Source of the DNA: JAVBMJ01 sp031552535
GTDB lineage: Bacteria; Bacteroidota; Bacteroidia; Bacteroidales; Rikenellaceae
Assembly: GCA_031552535.1 (NCBI GenBank)
Contig: JAVBMJ010000022.1
Location: 8,605-72,604 of the forward strand
Direction: 5' to 3'
DNA length: 64,000 nt
This document shows positions 23,391-32,212 of the stretch, piece after piece. Under the pieces are notes generated by a model. That model worked only from the letters and a program-made list of their open reading frames with translations. It was not told where the DNA came from and searched no databases. How positions within the stretch are numbered: position 1 is the first letter of the stretch; each line of letters starts with the position of its first letter. The translations under genes were made by a program, and so were the position numbers.

Positions 23391-24869
23391 GTGGATATAA
23401 CCGTTTGGGATTACATAGTGTTTTTCGCCTTCACGCTGGGGTCGGTGTTGTTCGGGTGCAGTTTCTATTTCCGTAGCCGCCGGGGGGCCTCGTCGTTCAC
23501 CGCGGCCGAGGGATCGTTACCCACATGGGCGGTGGCGATGTCGATCTTTGCCACTTTTGTGAGCAGCATCAGTTTCCTGGGGCTGCCCGGCGACGCCTAC
23601 CGGGGCAACTTCAACCCTTTTGTCTTCAGTCTTTCGATCCCGGTGGCTGTGTGGTTGGCGGCAAAGGTGTTCGTGCCTCTTTACAGGGGGATGAACAGCG
23701 TGTCGGCCTATGCCTACCTCGAAACCAAATTCGGCTACTGGGCCCGCGGGTACGTAGCGGCGTGTTACCTTCTAACGCAGTTGGCGCGTACGGGATCGAT
23801 ACTATTGCTGCTGGCTCTGCCCGTAAGCCGCATGTTCGGATGGGACATACAAACGATCATCGTGTGGACAGGAGTACTGACGCTCCTCTACACGATGCTG
23901 GGAGGTATCGCCGCAGTGGTGTGGACCGATGCCATCCAGGGGATTGTCCTGATCGTTGGGGCGTTGGCATGTGCTGCGATACTTACCTTCTCGATGCCCG
24001 AAGGCCCGGCGCAACTCTTTGAAACATGCTCTGCGGCGGGTAAATTCTCGCTGGGCAGCTTCGGCCTGTCGCTTTCGGAACCGACTTTCTGGGTGGTATT
24101 GATTTACGGACTTTTCGTCAACCTCCAGAATTACGGTATAGACCAAAATTACGTGCAGCGTTACATGACGGCCCGCTCAACGCGCGAGGCTGTGCGTTCC
24201 ACGATCTGGGGAGGGCTGTTATACATCCCCGTGTCGCTGGTGTTTGTATACATAGGTGCGGCTCTTTACGCATATTATACAGCCCGGCCCGGCCTGCTCC
24301 CTCCGGGGACTCCACCCGACCAGGTTTTCCCTCACTTCATAATCACGGGCTTGCCCACGGGAGTGACTGGACTCGTCATAGCATCTATATTCGCTGCGGG
24401 AATGAGCACCGTCTCGACCAGTATCAATTCGTCTGCCACGGTGGTGCTGACGGATTTCGTCTCCCGCCTTTCTAAAAACGTGATGAGCGAACGCGGCAAG
24501 ATGCGTACCCTGTATCTGACGTCGTTGTCTGTGGGTGCGGCCGGCGTTGGGATGGCGTTGCTGATGATGCGTGTGCAAGGGGTGCTCGATGCGTGGTGGA
24601 AACTTTCTTCGGTTTTCAGCGGCGGGATGCTCGGCTTATTTTTGCTGGGACTGACGTTCCATCGCACCCGCCGTCCGCATATCGTTGCGGCGGTCTTGTG
24701 CGGAGTGTTGACCATAGCCTGGATGAGCCTCAGCCCTCTGGTAAACGAAGGGTCGCCGTTCTGGTGTTTCCACAGCCCGTTACACACCTACCTGACGATA
24801 GTGGCCGGCACGACGGTCATATTCGTGGCAGGGGCCACACTGACGTTATTATTTAAGAACAGGAGATGA
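23391..24869 (+). CDS. SSS-family sodium:solute symporter
   Basis: A 492-residue membrane protein of the sodium:solute symporter family. It starts at a GTG (23391); the nearby ATG at 23386 is out of frame and stops at once. About 13 transmembrane helices are expected. Visible landmarks include SIFATFVSSISFLGLPGDAY (the conserved TM1-2 region) and LVIASIFAAGMSTVSTSINS near TM8-9, which contributes to the sodium site. It follows the aldolase by 49 bp and overlaps the next gene by four bases (ATGA). It would import the sugar or sugar acid handled by the aldolase; sialic acid transporters of this family exist, so that is one plausible substrate. Confidence 0.9.
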   Translation: MDITVWDYIVFFAFTLGSVLFGCSFYFRSRRGASSFTAAEGSLPTWAVAMSIFATFVSSISFLGLPGDAYRGNFNPFVFSLSIPVAVWLAAKVFVPLYRGMNSVSAYAYLETKFGYWARGYVAACYLLTQLARTGSILLLLALPVSRMFGWDIQTIIVWTGVLTLLYTMLGGIAAVVWTDAIQGIVLIVGALACAAILTFSMPEGPAQLFETCSAAGKFSLGSFGLSLSEPTFWVVLIYGLFVNLQNYGIDQNYVQRYMTARSTREAVRSTIWGGLLYIPVSLVFVYIGAALYAYYTARPGLLPPGTPPDQVFPHFIITGLPTGVTGLVIASIFAAGMSTVSTSINSSATVVLTDFVSRLSKNVMSERGKMRTLYLTSLSVGAAGVGMALLMMRVQGVLDAWWKLSSVFSGGMLGLFLLGLTFHRTRRPHIVAAVLCGVLTIAWMSLSPLVNEGSPFWCFHSPLHTYLTIVAGTTVIFVAGATLTLLFKNRR

Positions 24870-25936
24870 CAGCGGTGTTACACAGGTTCATAGCAATGGG
24901 AATGGTGCTGGCGACGGCATTCACGGTTCTGCGGGCACAATCCGTATCGCCGGTGCGCTTCGACGACACGGCATGGAATTTCGGACGCATATCCGAAGAC
25001 GGGGGCAAAGTAAAGAACACCTACACATTCACCAACGTTTCACCGGCGCCCGTAGTGGTCGACGAGGTGGTGACCACGTGTGGTTGCGCAGTCGCTTCAT
25101 TCAGCCGTGAACCGGTGATGCCCGGGCGCAAAGGCTCCATAACGGTCACCTTCGATCCGCGGGGCCTGACCTCGTCGGTCAACAAGACCATCAAAGTGAG
25201 CTACAACGGGGGCAGCAGCATGTCGACGCTGTCGCTTCGCGGGCAAATCGACCTGGTCGAGAGCGTCGACCTGGATTATCCATACGCGTTGGCGGGAGGG
25301 TTGTACACCTCTCATGCCACTCTTTTTTGCGGCCGCAAACAGCACCGCACGATTGACACGCTACACCTGAGAATATTCAACAATACCACCCGGGCGATAG
25401 AACCCTGTCATTCGATAGAGGGCAGGAGCGGCTGCGTGAAGGCGGTAATGCCGAAGATAGTGCCCCCGAAAAGATCGGCCGGGGTAGTAGTTGTCGTCTC
25501 TCCGCCGCCGGGTTACTACGGTCATTTCAACGACCTGCTATACATTACAGTCGGCGGGGCAAAAGGCTCGCCGGTACGTCTTACTGGAATAGCGACCGAA
25601 TTTTTCCGGCCTGACGACAAGTCTCCCAGGCCGGCAGGTTTCATCGCGACACCAAACGTAGACCTGGGACAACAGGTTGCGGCAGGGGTCTACAAAAAGA
25701 CTGTTACGCTTCTCAACAAAGGCAGCGCGCCACTCATAGTGCGCAAAATCGAAAACTCTCCACATATGGTCTGGAGCGCAAATCCCCTGCCCGCCATCGG
25801 TGGGAAGGGACAGTTGTCGGTAGAGTTGACGATAACGCTGACGGGCGGGGAGCCTGTCGACGAAAAACTATACATAATAACCAACGATCCCGTGAATCCC
25901 ATGTTGTCGATCAGCCTTACGGCCAACAACAGGTGA
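24866..25936 (+). CDS. secreted DUF1573 protein
   Basis: A 356-residue protein with a signal peptide (MGMVLATAFTVLRAQ) and a DUF1573 domain at about residues 30-130, including WNFGRISEDGGKVKNTYTF, the CGC motif (TTCGCAVASF) and the TVTFDPRG turn. The C-terminal part (about 250-350) has a second immunoglobulin-like segment with VDLGQQVAAGVYKKTVTLLN. The ATG overlaps the symporter stop (ATGA), implying translational coupling. DUF1573 is an ASH/MSP-like beta domain of unknown role, usually periplasmic or surface. A second DUF1573 protein lies at 58486-59577. Confidence 0.85.
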   Translation: MTAVLHRFIAMGMVLATAFTVLRAQSVSPVRFDDTAWNFGRISEDGGKVKNTYTFTNVSPAPVVVDEVVTTCGCAVASFSREPVMPGRKGSITVTFDPRGLTSSVNKTIKVSYNGGSSMSTLSLRGQIDLVESVDLDYPYALAGGLYTSHATLFCGRKQHRTIDTLHLRIFNNTTRAIEPCHSIEGRSGCVKAVMPKIVPPKRSAGVVVVVSPPPGYYGHFNDLLYITVGGAKGSPVRLTGIATEFFRPDDKSPRPAGFIATPNVDLGQQVAAGVYKKTVTLLNKGSAPLIVRKIENSPHMVWSANPLPAIGGKGQLSVELTITLTGGEPVDEKLYIITNDPVNPMLSISLTANNR

Positions 25937-26009
25937 CGGCCTGTATGACCCATATGGGATAGGGCTCTGGACAGTCATACAATTCCATAATAATTATGAT
26001 TTTTCAACC

Positions 26010-27878
26010 ATGCGTATTTTATTGCTTTTATCCGCCGCTGTATTATTGCCGGCACTTTGCGGCCCCGTAGCGGCCCAGACCGGCACCCCCTCGGAGCCGG
26101 TACGTTACATCGGCGGCCGTATAGCCGATCCTACCAAGCACGACGGGGGATTACCCCTGGCCGTGGGTACGGAAAATATACAGGTCATGCGGGCCAACCG
26201 TTCGCATCCCGGGTTGGCAGACGATTACGGGTGGACCTACAACCATGCCCCGAACCTCACCTGGTGGCAAGGCCGGTTCTGGTTACAGTATCTGAGCAAC
26301 CCCGTACACGAACATGAGCATCCGGGGCATACGCTATTGGTCAATTCTGCCGACGGGCGTACGTGGGGAAAGCCCGTGGTCGCTTTCCCGGCCTATCCGG
26401 CGCCCGTGGGTGTAGAGATCCCCGAAGGCTACAAGGGCTACATGATGCATCAACGCATGGGCTTCTACACCTCTCCCGACGGCAGATTGCTGACGGTCGC
26501 TTTTTACGGCCACACCGACAACCCCTTCAGGGAGGGAGGTATAGGCCGTGTGGTGCGCGAAGTTCATCCCGACGGAACAATGGGGCCTATCTATTTTATA
26601 CGCTACACCACCCACCGCGACTGGAATGCCTCGAACACTGCATTCCCCTTTTATAAACAGTCGCCCGACACGGGTTTTGTGGCAGCCTGCGACGCGTTGC
26701 TCGCCGATGGCCTGCGCACGATGCAGTGGTGGGATGAAGACAAGGGACTCGACGGATTCTATGAGATGACCGACAGCCTGTTCCGCGTCGAAGCGTTTTC
26801 GTATTACCGCCGTGCCGACGGCAAATGGGTCGGACTGTGGAAAAAATCGCGTACGGCCCTCTCCGATAATGGAACCGACTGGTCGGTGCCTGTGGTCGCA
26901 CCCACATTCATTATGGCCGGAGGCAAGCAGTGGGGGCAGCGCACCCCGGATGGACGCTACGCCATTTGCTACAATCCCATTGCCACTCAACAGTACCGTT
27001 ATCCGTTGGTAGCCGTGACCGGCCCTGACGGGACGCTTTTCGACGATATGTGTACCATTCACGGCGAGGTGCCGCCCCGCCGCTTTTTCGGATGGTGCAA
27101 AGATTTCGGGCCATGCTATATGCGCGGCATAGAGGATGATGTTACGCCGACCGGTAGTGACATGTGGCTGACGTACAGCGTAAATAAAGAGGATATATGG
27201 ATCAGCCGCATACCCGTGCCTCTGCAAACCGCTGTCAGGGGCGATGTCCGGGACGACTTCAACTCCATGGCCCCCGGAGGCGCGGTACCTGATTGGAATA
27301 TATACTCTCCCAGGTGGGCTCCCGTGTCGGTCGAGCCGTTCCCGTCGCAGGCAGATAAAAGCCTGTCACTACGCGATTCAGACCCTTGCGATTACGCCAG
27401 GGCGATCCGCATCTTCGAAACCTCGCAACGCGCCACAATATCTCTGCGGGTACATGCCTCGCAGTCGTCGCATGGCCAACTGCATATAGAAGTGACCGAC
27501 GGAGAGGGCAACCGTCCGGTACGCATATTCTTCGACAGCGACTGGATGGTGAAATACGACGACGGGTCGAAACAACACCCATTGTCACCATATCGCCACG
27601 GAGTGTGGTACGACCTGGCGATAACGCTCGACACAAGCGGCCTGGGATATTTCGAACTGGCGCTGAACGGCAAGACGATGCTCGCAAACGCACAGTTCGC
27701 CGAAGCCGTCAAAAGTGTCGAACGCCTTTCGTTGTGTACCGGCCCGTTCCGCAACAAGCCCGACCGGAACACCCCCAACCAAGACCCCGAAGACCCGGTG
27801 CCAGCAGCCGACCAACGCTCGACGGAAGCCTCATTCCATATCGATAATGTGCACATCATCCCGTCTCGCAAAAAATAA
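26010..27878 (+). CDS. secreted Asp-box beta-propeller protein, putative exo-glycosidase
   Basis: A 622-residue protein with a signal peptide (LLLSAAVLLPALCGPVAAQ). Residues about 50-410 look like a sialidase-fold beta-propeller with two Asp-box-like turns (SADGRTW near residue 113; SDNGTDW near 285) and many aromatic and histidine residues (YGWTYNHAPNLTWWQGRFW). Residues about 425-615 resemble a LamG-like carbohydrate-binding jelly roll. No classical sialidase FRIP motif is visible, so it may belong to a different propeller hydrolase or lyase family. It closes the lacI-aldolase-symporter-DUF1573 group. The locus suggests it removes a terminal sugar whose product is taken up by the symporter (inference). 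Confidence 0.7.
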   Translation: MRILLLLSAAVLLPALCGPVAAQTGTPSEPVRYIGGRIADPTKHDGGLPLAVGTENIQVMRANRSHPGLADDYGWTYNHAPNLTWWQGRFWLQYLSNPVHEHEHPGHTLLVNSADGRTWGKPVVAFPAYPAPVGVEIPEGYKGYMMHQRMGFYTSPDGRLLTVAFYGHTDNPFREGGIGRVVREVHPDGTMGPIYFIRYTTHRDWNASNTAFPFYKQSPDTGFVAACDALLADGLRTMQWWDEDKGLDGFYEMTDSLFRVEAFSYYRRADGKWVGLWKKSRTALSDNGTDWSVPVVAPTFIMAGGKQWGQRTPDGRYAICYNPIATQQYRYPLVAVTGPDGTLFDDMCTIHGEVPPRRFFGWCKDFGPCYMRGIEDDVTPTGSDMWLTYSVNKEDIWISRIPVPLQTAVRGDVRDDFNSMAPGGAVPDWNIYSPRWAPVSVEPFPSQADKSLSLRDSDPCDYARAIRIFETSQRATISLRVHASQSSHGQLHIEVTDGEGNRPVRIFFDSDWMVKYDDGSKQHPLSPYRHGVWYDLAITLDTSGLGYFELALNGKTMLANAQFAEAVKSVERLSLCTGPFRNKPDRNTPNQDPEDPVPAADQRSTEASFHIDNVHIIPSRKK

Positions 27879-28021
27879 ACCGATAAATCGAAGAGTTTGT
27901 GTAATTTTGCGTGGTCGGCATGGGAAGGTGTATGGCCTTACAGGGTGTATTTAGATATACATATGCTGATAATTAACCACATATATGGCAACACGCATTG
28001 TGGGATGATACGGTGGCATGT

Positions 28022-28603
28022 ATGCTGATTGAGAAACTTAAGGAAAAAAATGTGATACTGGCCAGCTCCTCGCCGCGCAGGCAGGAGTTGTTGCGTGGAT
28101 GCGGAATCGGGTTCGAGGTGGTCCGTTATACGGCCGATGAGTCGTATCCCGCTACGATGGATACGCACGATGTGGCGCTTTATGTTGCCCGCAGGAAGGC
28201 CGATGCCTGGCCGGGAGTGCTGTCCGGCGGCGATATTTTGATTACCGCCGACACGGTGGTAATAGCTCACGGGGTTATAATGGGAAAACCGTCTGATCGC
28301 GACGAAGCCATAAATATGCTGAGGGGATTGTCCGGGGCGGAACACGAAGTCGTCACGGGAGTGTCGATCAGAACGGATGGCGGGAGCCGGGAGTTTTCAG
28401 AATTGTCCAAGGTGAGATTCAGAGAGTTGACCGTGGATGAGGTGGAGTATTACGTCGACCGTTTCCAGCCTTACGACAAGGCCGGGGCTTACGGCATACA
28501 GGAGTGGATCGGGCTTGTGGCGATAAGTTCGATCAAAGGCTCGTACTACAATGTGATGGGCCTTCCCACGGAGAGGCTCTACAGGGAACTGGCTATGTTG
28601 TAG
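28022..28603 (+). CDS. maf: Maf-family nucleoside triphosphate pyrophosphatase
   Basis: A 193-residue Maf/YhdE protein. The start at 28022 gives MLIEKLKEKNVILASSSPRR, with the SSSPRRxELL signature at once after the first strand. The ITADTVV catalytic region and QPYDKAGAYGIQEW are also present, all conserved in Maf dTTP/UTP pyrophosphatases. These enzymes hydrolyse non-canonical or pyrimidine NTPs. TAATTTTG at 27902-27909 fits the -7 consensus but has no matching -33, so the promoter is uncertain. The gene is separate from the glycan locus. Confidence 0.92.
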   Translation: MLIEKLKEKNVILASSSPRRQELLRGCGIGFEVVRYTADESYPATMDTHDVALYVARRKADAWPGVLSGGDILITADTVVIAHGVIMGKPSDRDEAINMLRGLSGAEHEVVTGVSIRTDGGSREFSELSKVRFRELTVDEVEYYVDRFQPYDKAGAYGIQEWIGLVAISSIKGSYYNVMGLPTERLYRELAML

Positions 28604-28646
28604 CATATCGGGGGCTGTCTAAATTATATACTGTTATCAAATCATT

Positions 28647-29558
28647 ATGACAATGATATCCGTACTTATCGCCACATACAACCGCGCCGGCAGTCTGGCC
28701 TTGACACTGGAAAGTCTTGTGTGCCAGGACAACGCAGGGGAATACGAAATAGTGGTGGTAGACAACAACAGCACGGATTGCACGGAGGCGGTGTGCGGCA
28801 TCTTTGCCTCGGAACATCCCGAGGTCAGGTTCACCTACAGTCATCAACCGCGGCAGGGACTCTCCTACGCCCGCAATAGTGGCATCGAACGGAGCAACGG
28901 CGAGGTTATGGTATGCATCGACGACGACGAAAAGGCCGGACGGGGATTTGTGGCGGGTTATCGCGACTTCTTCGAGGCTTATCCGCATGTGTCGGTCGCC
29001 GGGGGGCGCATCGTTCCCGACTACGAAGTGACGCCGCCGTCGTGGTATTCGCCGTTTCTGGAGCGTCCACTTGGCGGCAAGGTCGACCATGGACCTGCGG
29101 TGAAGCCATTTCCGGGAAAGAGCTATCCGGGTGGGGGCAACATCGGTTTCCGCCGCGAGGCGATAGAGCGTGTGGGGATGTTCGACCCCAATCTTGGACG
29201 TACGGGAACTTCGGTGATGGGCGGCGAAGAGAAGGATCTTATTCAGAGGTTGCGTGCTGCTGGCGAGGAGATATACTATCTGCCCGATGCGGTGATATAT
29301 CACGACACGCCAGCCTCGCGCCTCACCCGGGAGTACCTGTTCCGGCTGGCCCCTATGATAGGGTGCAGTGAACGTGTCCGTACACTCAATATAAGCCGCG
29401 TGGCATGGCTCAAGCGCCTGGCCACCGAAGCGTTCAAGTGGGGAGGGACGCTGGCCATACTTACATTTTATACACTTACGCTGCGTCCCGGCAAGGGGTG
29501 GGTACTGGTTGTTTTCCGATGGGGGATAAGTCGCGGACTGTTGGGACTCGTACCATGA
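28647..29558 (+). CDS. family 2 glycosyltransferase
   Basis: A 303-residue GT-A fold glycosyltransferase. The N-terminus reads ISVLIATYNRAGSLALTLES, the nucleotide-binding DNNSTD follows, and the metal-binding acidic triad is in VCIDDDEKAG. The conserved GGGNIGFRREAIERVGMFDP and the GEEKDLIQRL acceptor-side motif match GT2 enzymes of cell-surface polysaccharide synthesis. A C-terminal hydrophobic segment (LAILTFYTLTLRP) may tether it to the membrane. It stands 43 bp downstream of maf; no other glycan-synthesis genes are nearby, so its product is unknown. Confidence 0.88.
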   Translation: MTMISVLIATYNRAGSLALTLESLVCQDNAGEYEIVVVDNNSTDCTEAVCGIFASEHPEVRFTYSHQPRQGLSYARNSGIERSNGEVMVCIDDDEKAGRGFVAGYRDFFEAYPHVSVAGGRIVPDYEVTPPSWYSPFLERPLGGKVDHGPAVKPFPGKSYPGGGNIGFRREAIERVGMFDPNLGRTGTSVMGGEEKDLIQRLRAAGEEIYYLPDAVIYHDTPASRLTREYLFRLAPMIGCSERVRTLNISRVAWLKRLATEAFKWGGTLAILTFYTLTLRPGKGWVLVVFRWGISRGLLGLVP

Positions 29559-29589
29559 CCCCCATGGAAAGGCGGCGGGCCATATTTAA

Positions 29590-29620
29590 GAAACTGTTTA
29601 AAATTTCTGTCAAAAGCTTT
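29590..29620. repeat. solo end of the GAAACTGTTTAAA element family
   Basis: TAA followed by GAAACTGTTTAAA (29590-29602) matches the terminal inverted repeat and flanking trinucleotide of the MITE-like family described at 31478-31799. No partner end is found nearby, so this is a decayed or truncated copy just after the glycosyltransferase gene. Confidence 0.6.
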
Positions 29621-29730
29621 ACAGGGTTTGCGCAGATATGTTAAACGCCGCGGCATGGAATACGGTCATCGAAACAAAAAGAGCGAGCCTGTTCAGTTTC
29701 ATAAAATTATTATATGTAAAAGATATAATA

Positions 29731-30122
29731 GACAAAAGTGGTTGGTGATATGATTTGTAATTAGCTTATTTTTTGTTGATTACAGCGATTTTTTAGTATT
29801 TAGATGAAACAAGTTTCATCTAAATACTTTTTTTATGTCTTCACGAAGAATAAAGCGTTGCCCAGATTGTGTTTTTTTAGATGTCATAAAAAGGGGATTT
29901 CGTAGTGGTCATCAGCGCTATCGTTGCAAAAACTGCGGCAGTTTATTTTGTAATTCCCGCCAAGACATTAGCTTACAAAAGTTCACTACCAAAACTACGT
30001 GAAATAGTATCTCTATTTTCGAAACCAGGATAGCAAAAGCACAAAAAATAATCCGAGCTCCGTGGGAGGGCTCAGATTATTTTTTGTGAGTATCAGCCAG
30101 TCAATTACCAACCACTTTTGTC
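29731..30122. mobile_element. 392-bp deleted insertion sequence with terminal inverted repeats
   Basis: The ends GACAAAAGTGGTTGGT (29731-29746) and ACCAACCACTTTTGTC (30107-30122) are perfect 16-bp inverted repeats. Inside lie a 16-bp perfect hairpin (AGTATTTAGATGAAAC/GTTTCATCTAAATACT, 29795-29828), a truncated zinc-ribbon transposase frame, and a second hairpin (30040-30088). No target duplication is evident. It looks like an internally deleted IS, kept as a non-autonomous derivative. Confidence 0.75.
29835..30002 (+). pseudogene. truncated transposase, N-terminal zinc ribbon only
   Basis: The 55-residue frame starts MSSRRIKRCPDCVFLDVIKR and continues RYRCKNCGSLF, a CxxC-CxxC zinc ribbon of the kind found at the N-terminus of several Bacteroidota transposases (IS1249/ISL3/IS1-like groups; exact family uncertain). 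The frame stops after residue 55 and no DDE catalytic domain follows before the element end. A perfect hairpin with a T-run precedes the ATG by six bases, which may limit expression from outside promoters, as in other IS elements. Confidence 0.7.
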
Positions 30123-30134
30123 CACATTACCATG

Positions 30135-30165
30135 TAAAAAACCGTCCCGGACTGCGGGACGGTTT
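30135..30165 (-). terminator. intrinsic terminator of the hybrid kinase gene
   Basis: On the minus strand AAACCGTCCCG (arm 30155-30165) pairs with CGGGACGGTTT (30139-30149) around a 5-nt loop and is followed by a run of six T. It lies about 150 bp after the stop at 30319. Arms and T-run fit a Rho-independent terminator well. Confidence 0.8.
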
Positions 30166-30318
30166 ATATGAAATCCGGACATGCTCAGATAAATACCCCG
30201 GGAATTACTTTGTAGCGCCTTAAGAATCCGCATGCCGTTCCACAGCAATCTCCGCGTACATTTCCGAAGCTCGTACAAACTCCCGATAACCCGTCCGGAT
30301 GCCCCTGCATTTGGCCGC

Positions 30319-31452
30319 CTACTTGCCTTCGACCGGCTTTTTTGGGACGGTGAACGAAAAAGTGGTGCCTTCGCCCTCTTTCGAAACGAAAGTGAGTTTC
30401 CCACCGAATTTGATCACGAAGTCGTTGACCAGCAGTAGTCCCAATCCGCTTCCCTCTTCGTTGTCGGTACCGTATGTGGTGAAATGTGTGTCGACTTTCA
30501 GCAATTTCTTCTGGGCCTCCTCACTCATCCCGCAGCCATGGTCCTGTACGTTGACGATCACCTCGTCCTGCATCTCCTTAAGCGATATGACGACGTCGGT
30601 GTTCGGGCTGCTGAATTTCAGGGCATTGCTCAACAGGTTACGCAACACGGTCTGTATCATGTCGATGTCGGCGTGAACCTCCAGGCGTTCTGGCAACTCG
30701 GTTTTGATGGTCACCGTTTTAAGCTTGGCCATCATCGTGAAAATTTCTATCACGCCCTGCACGATTTCCACAAGGTCGAAGGTCTGGTATACGGTATTGT
30801 GCCGCCCTATCTGGCTTTTGGTCCATTTAAGCAGGTTGTCCAACAGCGAGAACACCTCCTCGGTTGTCTGGTTGGCCATGTTCAGCATCTCGAACATGTC
30901 GTAGCCTATGGTGTTCTGCGGCAGGCGCAGGATCAGCATGTTGAGCACCATCTTGATCGAACCCATCGGGGCCCTCAGGTCATGCGCTATCACCGAATAG
31001 AGTTTGTCGCGGCCGATGATCGTGCGGCGAAGCTCCTCGGTCTGTTGCTGTATGATGCGCTTGGCTGCTACCAGCGATAACTGGTGCGTTACGCGTATCA
31101 CAAGTTCCTCTTTGTTGAACGGTTTGGATATAAAATCGTTACCTCCGACCTGGAATCCTTTCACGATATCTGTGACACCGTTCAGGGCGGTGAGGAATAT
31201 AATGGGTATCTCGTTGTATGGAGGTATCTTCTTTAGGCGTGTACACACCTCGAAGCCATCCATGTCGGGCATCATCACATCGAGCAGGATCAGATCGGGA
31301 TTCTCTTTCTCCACGGCTTTAAGTGCCTCGGTTCCGTTCATCGCTGTTACAATGTTGAAACTCTCCTTTGCCAGGAGTACTTTCAGAAGAAGGACGTTAG
31401 AAATGACGTCATCCACGATAAGGATCTTGTAGTCAGAATGATTTATCTCCAT
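30319..31452 (-). CDS. response regulator-histidine kinase (REC-HisKA-HATPase)
   Basis: A 377-residue soluble signalling protein. An N-terminal receiver domain (about 8-125) has the acidic pocket IVDD and phospho-acceptor Asp58 (LILLDVMMPDMDG). It is followed by a short coil, a HisKA domain with phospho-acceptor His157 (SVIAHDLRAPMGS) and a HATPase domain with NLLSNALKFSS, DHGCGMSEE and GSGLGLLLV. No transmembrane segment or DNA-binding output is present. The receiver-before-kinase order suggests it takes a phosphoryl group from another kinase and modulates its own kinase activity. It stands alone with its own terminator; a nested repeat pair begins 25 bp upstream of its start. Confidence 0.92.
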   Translation of the reverse strand: MEINHSDYKILIVDDVISNVLLLKVLLAKESFNIVTAMNGTEALKAVEKENPDLILLDVMMPDMDGFEVCTRLKKIPPYNEIPIIFLTALNGVTDIVKGFQVGGNDFISKPFNKEELVIRVTHQLSLVAAKRIIQQQTEELRRTIIGRDKLYSVIAHDLRAPMGSIKMVLNMLILRLPQNTIGYDMFEMLNMANQTTEEVFSLLDNLLKWTKSQIGRHNTVYQTFDLVEIVQGVIEIFTMMAKLKTVTIKTELPERLEVHADIDMIQTVLRNLLSNALKFSSPNTDVVISLKEMQDEVIVNVQDHGCGMSEEAQKKLLKVDTHFTTYGTDNEEGSGLGLLLVNDFVIKFGGKLTFVSKEGEGTTFSFTVPKKPVEGK

Positions 31453-31477
31453 GGAACTGTGACTTTGAAAAATGTTA

Positions 31478-31799
31478 GAAGCTGTTTGAATTTGTTAACG
31501 GGATTATTTTATATCGGTTTGCCGGTGATTTCTTCACGGTGGGACGAGGCGAACAGCGGCCCCTGTTTAAGAAACTGTTTAAAAATATTTCTCTCGTTCT
31601 TTTCCACCTCTTCCCGTTATTTTTTTCCGCCGGTCTTTGCTCCATATTCCCGATATACAGCTTCATAGCGGCGAAAAACACTACCGGGAATATATGAAAA
31701 ATAATTCCGGTAATATTTTTAAACAGTTTCTAAGAATCCCACCGCAGAAAAGCGCGGAAAAGAGGATAAAAGAACGGGATTAGTAAATTTAAATACTTC
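31478..31799. mobile_element. MITE-like element, core type A, copy 1 (interrupted by another element)
   Basis: The left end GAAGCTGTTTGAATTTG and right end AAATTTAAATACTTC are related to the family repeat GAAACTGTTTAAA. It is flanked by TTA (31475-31477) and TTA (31800-31802). The core matches the copies at 34562-34722 and 47637-47797, including GATTATTTTATATCG and GCGGCCCCTGTTTAA. A type B element (31571-31730) is inserted in its middle. Removing that insert and one copy of its TAA duplication leaves 159 bp, the size of the intact copies. Confidence 0.85.
31571..31730. mobile_element. MITE-like element, core type B, nested in a type A copy
   Basis: A 160-bp element starting GAAACTGTTTAAAAATATTT and ending AATATTTTTAAACAGTTTC, flanked by TAA (31568-31570) and TAA (31731-31733). 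The core contains TTCCGCCGGTCTTTGCTCC and CAGCTTCATAGCGGCG, which recur in reverse orientation near 62603-62697. It carries no coding frame. It has inserted precisely into the host element at CTGTTTAA. Confidence 0.85.
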
Positions 31800-31802
31800 T
31801 TA

Positions 31803-32212
31803 TACTACATTAAGAAACTCCCGTTACAGCCTCAAGTCTTAAAATACCACGGCCCTACGGCGTATTCCAGCAATAGAATCGGCTACGGGGGAGGTTTTAC
31901 GAAAATTCTGCCGTAAAGGTAGTCATTTTTACATAAGTAGCCCGAATATTTCTGATTTTTAGTCAAAAAAATAAATTTTAGCCCCCTGCTGCTTCCGCCA
32001 CATCGCGGGGATATTCGGCATCCGCCATATTATATGGAGTTATTAAACGATAAATACTGTCCGTAATACGGGATGCGCCCCGGCCGTAGCTTTCGAACAA
32101 GTTCAACGCTCCGCCCCCGGATTTCACCATATTTACATAGGAAATTAAGGTTCCGGTTAAAAACACGCCCGGCAGGCACGATGCTGCGTGGTCTCCCCCC
32201 CATCTACACCTG
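31803..32212. other. 410-bp intergenic stretch without recognisable genes
   Basis: No convincing coding frame is seen. A short minus-strand frame (31978-32127) ends here but has no recognisable family or start signal. The segment has mixed composition, and no repeats or hairpins stand out. Confidence 0.5.
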
